Shown here: one piece after another, positions 17,368-25,850 of the stretch
How the letters are laid out: each line of letters begins with the position of its first letter
Numbering within the stretch: the first letter of the stretch is position 1
DNA from: Corallococcus caeni
GTDB lineage: Bacteria > Myxococcota > Myxococcia > Myxococcales > Myxococcaceae
NCBI RefSeq assembly: GCF_036245865.1
Contig: NZ_BTTW01000001.1
Span: 1,302,001-1,366,000 of the forward strand
Length of the DNA stretch: 64,000 bases
Direction: 5' to 3'
Program-made: the position numbers and the translations under genes
Notes under the pieces: model-generated
The model's database searches: none
What the model saw: the letters and a program-made list of their open reading frames with translations, nothing else
Told to the model about the DNA's origin: nothing

Positions 17368-18567
17368 CTACAGCCAGCAGACGTTGTCCTGGCAGCGCTC
17401 GCCGGACGGGCACTCGCAGTTGGCCTGGCAGACCTTGCCGGAGCCGTGGTTCACCGGCTTGCACTGGCCGCTCGAGCACATCTGGCCGGCGGGGCACTCG
17501 CAGTTGGCGCGGCACACCGTGCCGGTGGTCCCCGCGTCCGTGGAGGGCTGCGCCGGGGGCAGCTTGCACTTGCCGCTGGTGCAGACCTCACCGGACGGGC
17601 ACTCGCAGTTCACCGTGCAGGACCAGTTGCTGCCCGTGCCCGCGTCCGGCGTGGGCAGCTTGCAGTAGCCGTTGGTGCACGTCTGGCCGGAGGGGCAGTC
17701 GCAGTTGGCCTGGCACGACTGACCCGGGTCCGGCTGCGGCGACTTGCACTGGCCGCTGGTGCAGACCTGGCCCGCCGGGCACTCGCAGTTGGCCTTGCAC
17801 TGGCCGCCGGAAGGAATCGGCAGGCAGTAGCCCACCTCGCACTTGGTGTCCGCCGAGCACTCCGTCGTGGAGGTGCAGGGCGCGCGGCACTGGCCGTTCA
17901 CGCAGTCGCGGCCGTTGGGGCACTGGGCCTCCGTGGTGCACGCGTTCGGGTCCGGCTGCGGCGTCTGGCACAGGCCCTGGTAGCACACGCCGCCGGGGCC
18001 GCACTTGTCGTCGCTGTCGCACTGCTTCCGGCAGGTGCCGTTGATGCAGAAGCTGTCCGTGCCGCAGTCAGTATTGACCCGGCAGGTAGGGGCGGAGCCG
18101 CCGTCCGTGCCCGCGTCCGGCTTGGTGCCGCCGTCCGGCCTGGTGCCGCCGTCCGTGCCCGCGTCCGGCTTGGTGCCGCCATCCGTCTTGGTGCCGCCGT
18201 CCGTCTTGGTGCCGCCGTCGGTGGTGCCGGTGGTGGTGCAGAAGTTGTCCTTGCAGCGGCCGCCCGCGCCACATTCCGAGTCGCGGTAGCAGGACTGGGC
18301 GCACCAGCCGTTGATGCACATCTGCGTGCCGGGACACTCGCTGGAGTACACGCAGCCCTGGGTGTTGGAACCCAGGTCCCAGCAGCTGCCGGAGTGACAG
18401 TACTGGTTGGAGCCACAGTCGGACGTGGAGGAGCAGCCGTAGCTGGTGTCGTAGTCGTCGTCGGGCCAGTACCCGCCGCCGCTCGTCTCGAGGATGCAAC
18501 CCGACAGCAGGCCTAACAGCGCAAGGAACGGCACGTACAACGTGCCGCGAAGCGTGGTGTTCCTCAT
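17368..18567 (-). CDS. Cys-rich repeat lipoprotein
   Basis: 399 residues from ATG 18567, chosen because GGAG lies about 10 bases upstream and it gives MRNTTLRGTLYVPFLALLGLLSGC, a lipoprotein signal with lipobox LLSGC. The mature protein has about ten short modules of the form C-x(3-5)-C-x(2)-G-x(2)-C-x(4)-G-x-C (CTSGQCK, CINGTCR, CVNGQCR and so on). The modules are split by a Gly/Thr/Asp linker TDGGTKTDGG/PDAGTDGG about residues 120-160. Such proteins are common on myxobacterial surfaces, where disulfides stabilise EGF-like knots. The last three or four modules, CxANCECPxGQxCxxGQCK, are close copies and probably recent duplications. It diverges from the ECF sigma factor gene and is a candidate target of it. 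Confidence 0.88.
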   Translation of the reverse strand: MRNTTLRGTLYVPFLALLGLLSGCILETSGGGYWPDDDYDTSYGCSSTSDCGSNQYCHSGSCWDLGSNTQGCVYSSECPGTQMCINGWCAQSCYRDSECGAGGRCKDNFCTTTGTTDGGTKTDGGTKTDGGTKPDAGTDGGTRPDGGTKPDAGTDGGSAPTCRVNTDCGTDSFCINGTCRKQCDSDDKCGPGGVCYQGLCQTPQPDPNACTTEAQCPNGRDCVNGQCRAPCTSTTECSADTKCEVGYCLPIPSGGQCKANCECPAGQVCTSGQCKSPQPDPGQSCQANCDCPSGQTCTNGYCKLPTPDAGTGSNWSCTVNCECPSGEVCTSGKCKLPPAQPSTDAGTTGTVCRANCECPAGQMCSSGQCKPVNHGSGKVCQANCECPSGERCQDNVCWL

Positions 18568-18661
18568 GAGTGGGGGCTCCAAAGGAATGGGATGGGTCCG
18601 GACCGGCCACCGGGGGGGTCATCCGATTTCGAGAGCCTTCGACGCAAGAGGGGGTCGGATT

Positions 18662-18679
18662 GATCAAATAATTTTGATC
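18662..18679. promoter_or_regulatory. AT-rich palindrome between lipoprotein and ECF sigma genes
   Basis: GATCAAA and TTTGATC (7-bp perfect arms) around TAAT, followed on the plus strand by six T. It is the most AT-rich spot in the divergent gap 18568-18803. It could be an operator shared by both genes or an intrinsic terminator-like hairpin. No upstream plus-strand gene needs termination, so a regulatory role is preferred. Confidence 0.45.
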
Positions 18680-18803
18680 TTTTTTCGTCTCTCCGGAGAC
18701 CCAGGGGCACGGAGGCAGTGTGCTCGTCTGGACCACCGACACAGACTGGAGGGCGTTCCTGGAGGAAGGGGACGTCCGGCGTCGCCCTGAAGGAGAAGCC
18801 CTG

Positions 18804-19472
18804 GTGTTCAGCCGAGGAGCGCGCACGTGGGCGTCCGCGTCCCCGCCGGAGTCCGGCGTGGGCGTGGTGGGCGCGCGCGCTCCGGCGTCTTCCGACGAGG
18901 CCCACCTGCGGCTCCTGGTCCACCGGATCCAGGAGGGGGACCTGGCCGCCTTCGAGCAGCTCTACGAGGCCACGAAGCAGGACGTGGCGCGCACGCTGCG
19001 CCACCTGGTGGGAAACCGCGTGGAGGTGGACGACCTGCTCCAGGAGACGTACCTGCGGCTGCTCACGGCGGTGAAGGGCTTCCGGGGCGAGTCGCGCTTC
19101 AGGACGTTCCTCTACCGGGTGTGCGCCAACGTGGCGCTCAGCCATCTGAGGTGGAAGCGGCGCCGGCCGGAGGACCCCTTCGCGGACCCGCCGGAGGTGG
19201 TGGCCACGGGCGAGGACCCGGAGCGCGCCGCGGAGCGGCGTCAGGCCGCCCGGCTGGTGGAGGCGGCGCTGGAGAAGCTCAAGCCCAAGAAGCGCATCGT
19301 CTTCGTCTACCACGAGCTGTGCGGCATGAGCCCGGACGAGATTGCCCTCGCCGTGGGAAGCTCCGCCAACACCGTGCGCAGCCGCCTGCACCACGCGAGA
19401 TTGGAGTTCACCGAGGCCATGCAGCGTCTGGTCGTCGCCCGGCCGGTGGGAGGTTCCCATGGCCGGCCATGA
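18804..19472 (+). CDS. RNA polymerase ECF-type sigma factor
   Basis: 222 residues from GTG 18804, which has an excellent site AGGAGA 8 bases before it; a further GTG at 18720 lacks one. Region 2: FEQLYEATKQDVARTLRHLVG, VDDLLQETYLRLL and FRTFLYRVCANVALSHLR (-10 recognition). Region 4: ALEKLKPKKRIVFVY, SPDEIALAVGSSANTVRSRLHHAR (helix-turn-helix for -35). The spacing and absence of region 3 are those of ECF sigma factors. The 3' end overlaps the FecR-type regulator gene by 14 bases, the usual sigma/anti-sigma coupling. Control by sequestration at the membrane is inferred. Confidence 0.93.
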   Translation: MFSRGARTWASASPPESGVGVVGARAPASSDEAHLRLLVHRIQEGDLAAFEQLYEATKQDVARTLRHLVGNRVEVDDLLQETYLRLLTAVKGFRGESRFRTFLYRVCANVALSHLRWKRRRPEDPFADPPEVVATGEDPERAAERRQAARLVEAALEKLKPKKRIVFVYHELCGMSPDEIALAVGSSANTVRSRLHHARLEFTEAMQRLVVARPVGGSHGRP

Positions 19473-21351
19473 GACGCAGGCCCTGTGGGCGCTGGCCGCG
19501 GGGGAGCTGGATGCGGCCGCCCAGGCCCGCGTGGAGGCGCACGCGGCGGAGTGCGCCGCGTGCGCGGCGGAGTGGAAGCGCGTGGTGGACGCCCGGGCGC
19601 TGTTGCACTCGGCGCGTTCGGTGGAGCCCTCCGTGCGGTGGGAGGAGACCGGGGCGAAGCTGAAGGCCGAGGCGGCGAAGCGGATGGCCCGGCGCGAGCC
19701 GAGGTTCCTGTCGCCCTGGGCGATGACGCTCGCGGGGGCCTGCGCCGTCGCGCTGGTGCTGTGGCTGGGCGGTTCGCTCTGGAAGAAGGCGGGGACACAA
19801 GCCCCGTCGGTCATCGCGACGGGCTCGGGCACTGGGACCGCGCCGGCCGGGGTGGAGTCCACCGGCCAACCCGGGTCAACGGAAGAAGCCGTCGCGGTCC
19901 GGCAGGAGACTGCCTTCGAGAAGCAAGAGGCGGTCGCGGTCCGGCAGGAGGCTGCGTCCACCACGGAGGCGGAGCTCGTGACCGGTGCGGTGCTGCGGGA
20001 GGCCTCCGGTTCGGAGCATGCGCTGGCGGCCGGGATGCGGCTTCGCTCGGGCATGGCGGTGCGGACGCCTCCGAAGGCTTCGGCGGTGCTGCGGCTTCCG
20101 GATGCGAGCCGGGTGCGGCTGTCGGCGGGCTCGGACGTCGTGTTCGCGCGCGCGGAGTCGAACGCCGTGCATCTGACCGTCCAGCAGGGACGGCTCTCCG
20201 TGCGTGCTTCTCATGCGAAGCGCGAGGCGTTCCTCGTGGAGTCCGCCGGCCTGCGCGTCTCCGTCGTGGGGACGGTCTTCTCGGTGGAGCGCACGGCGGC
20301 CGGTGCCGCGGTGGCGGTCCTGGAAGGACGCGTGCGCGTGGACGCGGAGGGTCAGCCTCCCCGCTTCGTGGACGCGGGTGAACGCGTGGAACTCGCTGGC
20401 ACGGGCGAAGCGCTGAAGCCCCGCGCCCTCTCCGCCGGAGACCGGCAGGCGTTCCGCGACCTGCGAGCCGCCGAACCGGGCCCCGCGGTCGCGAGCGCCT
20501 TGCCCACGAAGAAGGCCCCTCCACGACCGGAGGGCGGCAGCTCCCCGCGCCAGTCCGTTGCCACGGCCGCCAATCCGTTGGATGCGCCCGCGCCCGGCAC
20601 CCCGTCCGTGGAGGACAACGCCGCACCGTCGCAGGCCGTCGCCAACGTGACGCCGGACTCCCCTGCCCCAGAAATGCCGCGCCAATCCGTTGCCACCGCC
20701 TCCAATCCCTTGGAGAGCGCTCCGGCCCAGGCGCAGGCGTCCAACACGGAGATTCCCCAGGCGGTGGCCGTGATTCCGAACGAGGCCTCTCCGTCCGACG
20801 ACTTCGTGCCCTACCCCGGCTCGCCGACGGGCTCGCTCGCGTCCTCCGCGCCCCTGCCGACACCGGGCGCCGTGCAGGCTCCGTCCATGGCCCCGGCCGC
20901 TCCCACGGAGCCGCGCAAGCGCAAGACGCTGAGCGCGCTCGTCCCGGGCGGACTCCTGTCGGACGACTCCGATGAACGGTTCCTCGGCTACGCCAAGGTG
21001 CAGACCGCCGCCGCCACGTGCGGGCGCTTCCTCGTGGGACTCGGGGAGATCGCCGCAGCCAGCCCGCGCACGGGCCACCGGGAAGAGGCTCGCATCCTGC
21101 GCGGCCGCTGCTTCAACAAGCAGCACCAGCCCTCGGACGCGGAGGACGAGTTCCGCCAGTACCTCCGCGAGTTCCCCAACGGCCGCTACGCCACCGAGGC
21201 TCGTATTGCCCTGGGCCTGTCCGCCGAGCCGCAGCCGGGCGCACCCGCGAACGCCCCCGCGCCCCTGCCGGTCCCCACGCCCGTCACGCCGCGGTGGAAC
21301 GGCTCGCCGCAGCGGACGCCCGTCAGCCCCGGGGTTCCTCGTCGCTGGTGA
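19459..21351 (+). CDS. Membrane anti-sigma-like protein: zinc-finger, FecR domain, TPR-like C-terminus
   Basis: 630 residues from ATG 19459, with GGGAGG 5 bases upstream. Residues about 1-40 hold the zinc-binding anti-sigma pattern H-x3-C-x2-C (AHAAECAACAAEW). One membrane helix lies about 90-112 (WAMTLAGACAVALVLWLGG). A periplasmic FecR domain follows about 185-330 (GMRLRSGMAVRTPPKASAVLRL; VVGTVFSVER). Residues 335-480 are Pro/Ala-rich with two copies of RQSVATA(A/S)NPL. The last 120 residues look like TPR/tol-pal outer-membrane-assembly repeats (AEDEFRQYLREFPNGRYATEA). It should hold the cognate sigma factor and release it on an envelope signal. The 3' end overlaps fxsA by 29 bases, tail to tail. 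Confidence 0.88.
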   Translation: MAGHETQALWALAAGELDAAAQARVEAHAAECAACAAEWKRVVDARALLHSARSVEPSVRWEETGAKLKAEAAKRMARREPRFLSPWAMTLAGACAVALVLWLGGSLWKKAGTQAPSVIATGSGTGTAPAGVESTGQPGSTEEAVAVRQETAFEKQEAVAVRQEAASTTEAELVTGAVLREASGSEHALAAGMRLRSGMAVRTPPKASAVLRLPDASRVRLSAGSDVVFARAESNAVHLTVQQGRLSVRASHAKREAFLVESAGLRVSVVGTVFSVERTAAGAAVAVLEGRVRVDAEGQPPRFVDAGERVELAGTGEALKPRALSAGDRQAFRDLRAAEPGPAVASALPTKKAPPRPEGGSSPRQSVATAANPLDAPAPGTPSVEDNAAPSQAVANVTPDSPAPEMPRQSVATASNPLESAPAQAQASNTEIPQAVAVIPNEASPSDDFVPYPGSPTGSLASSAPLPTPGAVQAPSMAPAAPTEPRKRKTLSALVPGGLLSDDSDERFLGYAKVQTAAATCGRFLVGLGEIAAASPRTGHREEARILRGRCFNKQHQPSDAEDEFRQYLREFPNGRYATEARIALGLSAEPQPGAPANAPAPLPVPTPVTPRWNGSPQRTPVSPGVPRRW

Positions 21352-21889
21352 ACTCCGCGTCCACCTCGCCCCCTTCGCTCCGGGGGCGACGGAAGGTCGC
21401 GGGGTCGTCCGAGGGCTCCGTCGTCGCGGGCGTCTCCTGTGAATCGAAGCGCCGGGCGTCCAGGAACGGGTCCTCGGCCGGCATGGGCCCGATGCCCCCC
21501 ATGTGCGTGAACCGCACGGCGCCCGACTGCAGCGTCTGCTCCAGCGAGCGCCGCACCCGCGCCGTCATCCAGCGGCGCACCGGCGGCACCATCAGCGCCA
21601 GCCCCATCACGTCCGAGATGAACCCCGGCGCGATGAGCAGCGCCCCGCCCACCAGGATCAGCACGCCGTTGAGCAGGCCCTCCTCGGGCACTCCGCCGCC
21701 GGCCATGGCTTCACGCCAGTTGCGGAACACCCGCTCGCCCTGCCTCCGGGCGATGAGGCTTCCCAGCACGGCGGAGCCGGCCAGCAGCGCGAGCGTGGCT
21801 CCCAAGCCGATGTGGTGCCCCAGCGTGATCAGCAGGTACAGCTCCGCCAGGGGCAACAGGATGCAGACGATGACGAGGACCTTGAGCAC
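21323..21889 (-). CDS. fxsA: FxsA family membrane protein
   Basis: 188 residues. The FxsA pattern is clear: LLPLAELYLLITLGHHIGLGATL (first membrane pair), GERVFRNWREAMAGG and LLIAPGFISDVMGLALMVPPVR (further hydrophobic segments). Family members are small inner-membrane proteins; E. coli FxsA affects exclusion of phage T7 by F plasmid. The C-terminal 60 residues are a charged cytoplasmic tail longer than in E. coli. It is convergent with and overlaps the FecR-domain gene by 29 bases. Confidence 0.9.
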   Translation of the reverse strand: MLKVLVIVCILLPLAELYLLITLGHHIGLGATLALLAGSAVLGSLIARRQGERVFRNWREAMAGGGVPEEGLLNGVLILVGGALLIAPGFISDVMGLALMVPPVRRWMTARVRRSLEQTLQSGAVRFTHMGGIGPMPAEDPFLDARRFDSQETPATTEPSDDPATFRRPRSEGGEVDAEFTSDEEPRG

Positions 21890-22006
21890 GCTGGCACGTT
21901 AACGCCAGATTCACTCCGGCGCTCATTGCCAGCCGGACAACGCGTGTTCCCGGCGGTGAGCGCCTGCCAGGGTCCCCGCCGCCCCGTGGGGTGGCCCCCG
22001 CCCGGC

Positions 22007-22558
22007 TCACTCGCCGTTGAGCTGCCCCATCAGGAAGCGCATCACGAAGAAGAGGATGGCGAAGCCGCCCACCGCGAAGAGCACCAGCCGCGTCGACAGC
22101 GACATGCGCTCGGACGGCAGGCCCAGCGAGTCCACCCGCTCCGCCCGGTTCATCGCCTCCTCCAGGCCGGGGGTGATCTCCATGGGCTTCGCGGTGCGCC
22201 GGTAGAGCTCCGTGCGCAGGTACTGCTCCACCACCATCTCCGTGTCGGAGCCCGTGAGGACCCGCCCCAGCTGCGGGTCGAACAGCCGGAGCTGGGCCTT
22301 GCGGGCCAGCGCGGCGGCTTCGGTCAGGGCCTCGCGGATGAGCTCCTCGCGGTCCTCCAGCGGCACGCGCAGCTCGGTGCCCACCACCCGCTTGCCGTCG
22401 CGCAGGGGCAGCACCTCGACGACGCCCACCCCCAGGTCCCACTCGCGCACGCCGTCCGGGCGGACGGTCCCCGGGCGCGCCGCCAGCAGGGCCTCCACCC
22501 TTTCCATGTCGAAGGGGGCGCCCGGCGCCCGCGCCTGAAGGACCAACTCGTAACTCAC
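22007..22558 (-). CDS. Hypothetical protein with C-terminal membrane anchor
   Basis: 183 residues from GTG 22558; an earlier in-frame start would run through the opposite rlmI start region. Not recognised. Soluble alpha/beta part (SYELVLQARAPGAPFD; GVGVVEVLPLRDGKRVVG; EALTEAAALARKAQL; DTEMVVEQYLRTELYR), then one hydrophobic helix near the end (RLVLFAVGGFAILFFVMRFL), so it should be tail-anchored with the bulk in the cytoplasm. A TATACT hexamer ends 10 bases before the start codon, so the transcript may have almost no leader. It diverges from rlmI. Confidence 0.65.
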   Translation of the reverse strand: MSYELVLQARAPGAPFDMERVEALLAARPGTVRPDGVREWDLGVGVVEVLPLRDGKRVVGTELRVPLEDREELIREALTEAAALARKAQLRLFDPQLGRVLTGSDTEMVVEQYLRTELYRRTAKPMEITPGLEEAMNRAERVDSLGLPSERMSLSTRLVLFAVGGFAILFFVMRFLMGQLNGE

Positions 22559-22568
22559 GCGGGTTGCG

Positions 22569-22574
22569 AGTATA
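22569..22574 (-). promoter_or_regulatory. Possible -10 element, near-leaderless start
   Basis: On the minus strand TATACT (5 of 6 to consensus) lies 10 bases upstream of GTG 22558, which would give a transcript beginning at or near the start codon. No good -35 is visible 17 bases further up. Confidence 0.3.
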
Positions 22575-22619
22575 CGCCGCCCGTTCCCTCCCGCCTCTTT
22601 GCCTCCGAGACCGCCTTCG

Positions 22620-23933
22620 ATGAAGCCCTCCTCTCCCCCCCGCTCCGGCCGTCCCGGCGCCCCTCCCCCCGGACGCGGTGGCAAGCCCGGCGCGCGTCCG
22701 GAGAAGCACGGCCAGCGCCCCGAGAAGATGCGGCCGGACCGCACGTCGCCGGAGCTGGGTCCGGACGGCACGCCCCAGGTGATGCTCCTGCGCCGCGGCT
22801 CCGACCGCTGGCTCGCGGGCCCGCCGTGGATCTACCGCGCGGACCTCAACGGCGACCCCGGCCTCCAGGGCGGTGAAGTCGTGCGCGTGGTGGATGGCCG
22901 CGGCTGGTTCATGGGCAAGGCCTTCTATTCGAAGCAGTCCAAGATTTCGCTGCGCTGGCTCACCAACGACGACGTCGCGGTGGACGTGGACTTCTTCCGC
23001 CAGCGCCTCCAGTCCGCGGAAGCGCTGCGCAAGCTCGCGCTGCCCGGGGAGACGACGTACCGGCTGGTGCACGGCGAGGCGGACGGCCTGCCCGGGCTCG
23101 TGGTGGACCGCTACGGCGACTACCTCAGCGTGCAGTTCCTGGTCCCCGCCATGGAGCAGCGCAAGGCGCTCATCGCGGACCTGCTGGAGGAGCAGTTCCA
23201 CCCCAAGGGCATCGTCAACCGCTCAGACGTGAGCGTGCGCCACCTGGAGGGCCTCCTCCCGGAGAAGGGCCTCCTGCGCGGCGCGCTGCCGCCGGGCCCC
23301 GTGTCCTTCGACGAGGGCCTGGTGCGCATGCGCGCGGACCTGCTGGAAGGCCAGAAGACGGGCGCGTTCCTGGACCAGCGCGAGAACCACGTGATGGCGG
23401 CGCAGTACGCCTTCGGCGAGGCGCTGGATTGCTTCAGCTACGTGGGCGGGTTCGCGCTCCAGCTGGCCACGCGCGCGAAGCAGGTCACGGCGGTGGAGAT
23501 TTCGGAGTCCGCCTCCGCGCAGCTGCGCGAGAACGCCCAGTCCAACAAGCTCACCAACCTGGAGGTGGTGACGGCCAACGCGTTCGACTTCCTGCGCGAC
23601 GCGGTGGACGAGGGCAAGCGCTACGACACCATCGTGCTGGACCCGCCCTCCTTCGCGAAGAACAAGGACGCCATCCCGGCGGCGGTGCGCGGCTACAAGG
23701 AGCTCAACCTGCGCGCCTTCCAGCTCCTGCGGCCCGGCGGCATCCTGGTGACCGCGAGCTGCACGTACCACGTGGACGAGCAGGCCTTCGAGGAGATGCT
23801 CGCCTCCGCGGCCTCGGACGCGAAGCGCCGGGTGCAGATCATCGAGCGCCGGGGCGCCGGCCGCGACCACCCCGTCCTCCTCAACCTGCGCGAAACCCGC
23901 TACCTGAAATGTTTCGTGCTGCGCATGCTGTGA
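22620..23933 (+). CDS. rlmI: Class I SAM-dependent rRNA methyltransferase, RlmI-like
   Basis: 437 residues from ATG 22620. A basic, Pro/Gly-rich N-terminal extension (about 45 residues) is followed by a PUA domain (VMLLRRGSDRWLAGPPWIYRAD; VVRVVDGRGWFMGKAFYS) and the methyltransferase core: HGEADGLPGLVVDRYGDYL, GQKTGAFLDQRENH, DCFSYVGGFALQLA (SAM loop), IVLDPPSFAKNKD and LVTASCTYHVDEQAFEEML with the catalytic Cys. This is the RlmI arrangement (m5C1962 of 23S rRNA). The Arg/Pro-rich N-terminal extension is absent from E. coli RlmI and probably adds RNA affinity. Confidence 0.9.
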   Translation: MKPSSPPRSGRPGAPPPGRGGKPGARPEKHGQRPEKMRPDRTSPELGPDGTPQVMLLRRGSDRWLAGPPWIYRADLNGDPGLQGGEVVRVVDGRGWFMGKAFYSKQSKISLRWLTNDDVAVDVDFFRQRLQSAEALRKLALPGETTYRLVHGEADGLPGLVVDRYGDYLSVQFLVPAMEQRKALIADLLEEQFHPKGIVNRSDVSVRHLEGLLPEKGLLRGALPPGPVSFDEGLVRMRADLLEGQKTGAFLDQRENHVMAAQYAFGEALDCFSYVGGFALQLATRAKQVTAVEISESASAQLRENAQSNKLTNLEVVTANAFDFLRDAVDEGKRYDTIVLDPPSFAKNKDAIPAAVRGYKELNLRAFQLLRPGGILVTASCTYHVDEQAFEEMLASAASDAKRRVQIIERRGAGRDHPVLLNLRETRYLKCFVLRML

Positions 23934-23998
23934 GATAGGGTAGGACCCATCCAAGGGGTCCATCCACCGGGCCCCGACGTGCGGAAACGGTTCAGGGC

Positions 23999-24493
23999 AT
24001 GGCACGCCGGGATTGGGACGACGCAGACGACGAAAGCCCCGCGTCCGGTACGCGGGCGTTGGAGCGCGCCATCCAGGAGACGCGCGCCGTGTACCGTCAG
24101 GCGGACGCGGCGTACGCCCCGTACTCGTGCCCCGCGAGCGGTGAGTGCTGCCAGCTGTCCGTCACGAAGCGTCAGCCCTGGCTGTGGCTCCCGGAGTGGG
24201 AGCTGCTCAGGCGCAGCAAGCCCCTGCCGCCCGCTCGCGCCGACGGGGCGTGCCCCTACCTGGACGCGGCGGGCCTGCGCTGCACGGTGTACGCGGACCG
24301 GCCGTTCGGGTGCCGCACGTTCTTCTGCCAGCGCATCCAGGGCCCCGCGCGACAGCCGTCCGAAGAGGTGACCCGGCTGCTCGTGCGGTTGGAGCGGATT
24401 TCGCAGCGCGTGATGCCCTCGCTCCAGGGGCCACGTCCCCTCCTGGAATGGTATGCCGGGGTCAATATCGCCCCGGCCCGGGAGGAACGATGA
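23999..24493 (+). CDS. YkgJ-type cysteine-cluster protein
   Basis: 164 residues. Eight cysteines sit in the YkgJ/CxxxCxxC arrangement: YSCPASGECCQLSV, ACPYLDAAGLRCTVYADRPFGCRTFFC. The family is thought to bind zinc or an Fe-S cluster, and the molecular role is unproven. The region after the last Cys is a helical tail (EEVTRLLVRLERISQRVMP). ATG 23999 fits the family start. It stands 65 bases after rlmI and 82 bases before the glycerate kinase gene on the same strand, so it may be in an operon with either. Confidence 0.85.
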   Translation: MARRDWDDADDESPASGTRALERAIQETRAVYRQADAAYAPYSCPASGECCQLSVTKRQPWLWLPEWELLRRSKPLPPARADGACPYLDAAGLRCTVYADRPFGCRTFFCQRIQGPARQPSEEVTRLLVRLERISQRVMPSLQGPRPLLEWYAGVNIAPAREER

Positions 24494-24575
24494 GGTCCAT
24501 GCTGCAGACGCGGTGGCGGCTCGCCCACCGGCGTTCCCCCGAGTCCGCGCGGTCCGAGCCCGTGGGTGTCCACGC

Positions 24576-25691
24576 ATGATTCGCCCGCGTTGGTTGCTCG
24601 CGCCCCAGGAGTTCAAGGGCACCATGAGCGCGGCCGAGGCCGCGGACGCCATGGCGGAGGGGCTGCGGCAGGCCTCGCTCGAGGTGGTGCTGGACGTGGC
24701 GCCGCTCGCGGACGGAGGTCCGGGCACGCTGGACGCGCTGCTCGTGGGCACGCCGCGGGGCGAGCGCCGCAGGCTCACGGTGCGAGGCCCGCTGGGCGCG
24801 CCCGTGGAGGCCTGCTGGGCGCGGCTGGACGAAGGGCGCACGGCGGTGGTGGAGATGGCGCAGGCCTCGGGGCTCTCGCTGGTGCCCCCGGAGCAGCGGG
24901 ATGCGCGGGCCGCGTGCACGCACGGCACGGGGCAGTTGCTGCGCGCGGCGCTGGACACCGGCTGCGAGCGGCTCATCGTCGGGCTGGGCGGCAGCGCCAC
25001 CACGGACGGCGGCAAGGGCGCGCTGGAGGCGCTGGGCTTCCGCTTCCTCGACGCGGACGGGGCACCGCTGCCGCCGGGCGGCGCGGGCCTCGCGAGGCTG
25101 GCGCGCGTGGACTCGAGTGGGAAGCACCCGCGCCTGGACCAGGTGGAGCTGCTCATCGCCACGGACGTGACGACGCCGCTCCTGGGGAAGGACGGCTCCG
25201 CGCGCCTCTTCGCTCCGCAGAAGGGCGCGGACGCGGCGGCGGTGGAGGAGCTGGAGACGGCGCTGGCCACGTTCTGCCGCATCGTGGACGAGGCCACGGC
25301 GAACCTGCCGGGCGCGGGCGCGGCGGGCGGGCTGGGCTACGGGCTCGCGGCGCTCGCGGGTGGGAAGCTGACGTCCGGCTACGACCTGGTGGCGCGGGCG
25401 CTGGGGATGGAGCGGCGCGTGCTGCTCGCGGACCTGGTGCTCACGGGCGAGGGGCGCTTCGACCGGCAGACGTCCATGGGCAAGGGGCCCGTGGCGCTAG
25501 CGAGGCTGGCGCGCGCGCAGGGCACGGACGTGGTGCTCTTCGCGGGCATCGTGCAGCGGGACAACGGCCCCGAACTGTCCCTCTTCCGCGAAGTGGTGGA
25601 GCTGAGCAGTCAGGCCCGTCCCGGTGCCAGCGCGCGGGAGACGCTGCGCGAAGCCACCGCGAAGTGGGCCCTCGCGCGCCTGGGCCGGTAG
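24576..25691 (+). CDS. Glycerate kinase, class I (GckA/GlxK type)
   Basis: 371 residues from ATG 24576. It opens with LLAPQEFKGTMSAAEAADAMAEGL and DVAPLADGGPGTLDAL, then VVEMAQASGLSLV, GLGGSATTDGGKGALEALGF, LLIATDVTTPLLG, APQKGAD and LTGEGRFDRQTSMGKGP, the conserved run of motifs in class I glycerate kinases (the usual PDSFKGS is PQEFKGT here). It phosphorylates D-glycerate with ATP to 2- or 3-phosphoglycerate. Normal length, cytosolic. Confidence 0.93.
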   Translation: MIRPRWLLAPQEFKGTMSAAEAADAMAEGLRQASLEVVLDVAPLADGGPGTLDALLVGTPRGERRRLTVRGPLGAPVEACWARLDEGRTAVVEMAQASGLSLVPPEQRDARAACTHGTGQLLRAALDTGCERLIVGLGGSATTDGGKGALEALGFRFLDADGAPLPPGGAGLARLARVDSSGKHPRLDQVELLIATDVTTPLLGKDGSARLFAPQKGADAAAVEELETALATFCRIVDEATANLPGAGAAGGLGYGLAALAGGKLTSGYDLVARALGMERRVLLADLVLTGEGRFDRQTSMGKGPVALARLARAQGTDVVLFAGIVQRDNGPELSLFREVVELSSQARPGASARETLREATAKWALARLGR

Positions 25692-25698
25692 CCCCCAA

Positions 25699-25850
25699 GC
25701 AACGTCACGGCGGCCGGCGGGAGCGCAGTACCGCGAAGCCACGCGGCATCGCGGCCTTCATGCCCCAGCGGCCGACGTCGCCGTCCGCGCAACGTCACGG
25801 CGGCAGCCAAGAGCCTGGCACCGCGTAGCAACGCGGCGCCGAAGCCCTCG
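25699..25850. repeat. Two imperfect tandem copies of a 90-bp intergenic element
   Basis: GCAACGTCACGGCGGC at 25699-25714 recurs exactly at 25789-25804. The following 40 bases of each copy still align (ACCGCGAAGCCACGCGGC against ACCGCGTAGCAACGCGGC). The element lies between the convergent glycerate kinase and pncA genes and has no coding potential. It may be a decayed dispersed repeat of this genome. Confidence 0.6.

Noticed and set aside
18662-18686. Rho-independent terminator on the plus strand
   Set aside because: The hairpin plus T-run has the right shape, but no plus-strand gene ends upstream; the stem is AT-only, unlike the GC-rich terminators elsewhere in the window.
21503-22876. 457-codon plus-strand frame over fxsA and the tail-anchored protein gene
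   Set aside because: It is antisense to fxsA and overlaps the rlmI start in another frame; Arg/His/Gln-rich with no motif.
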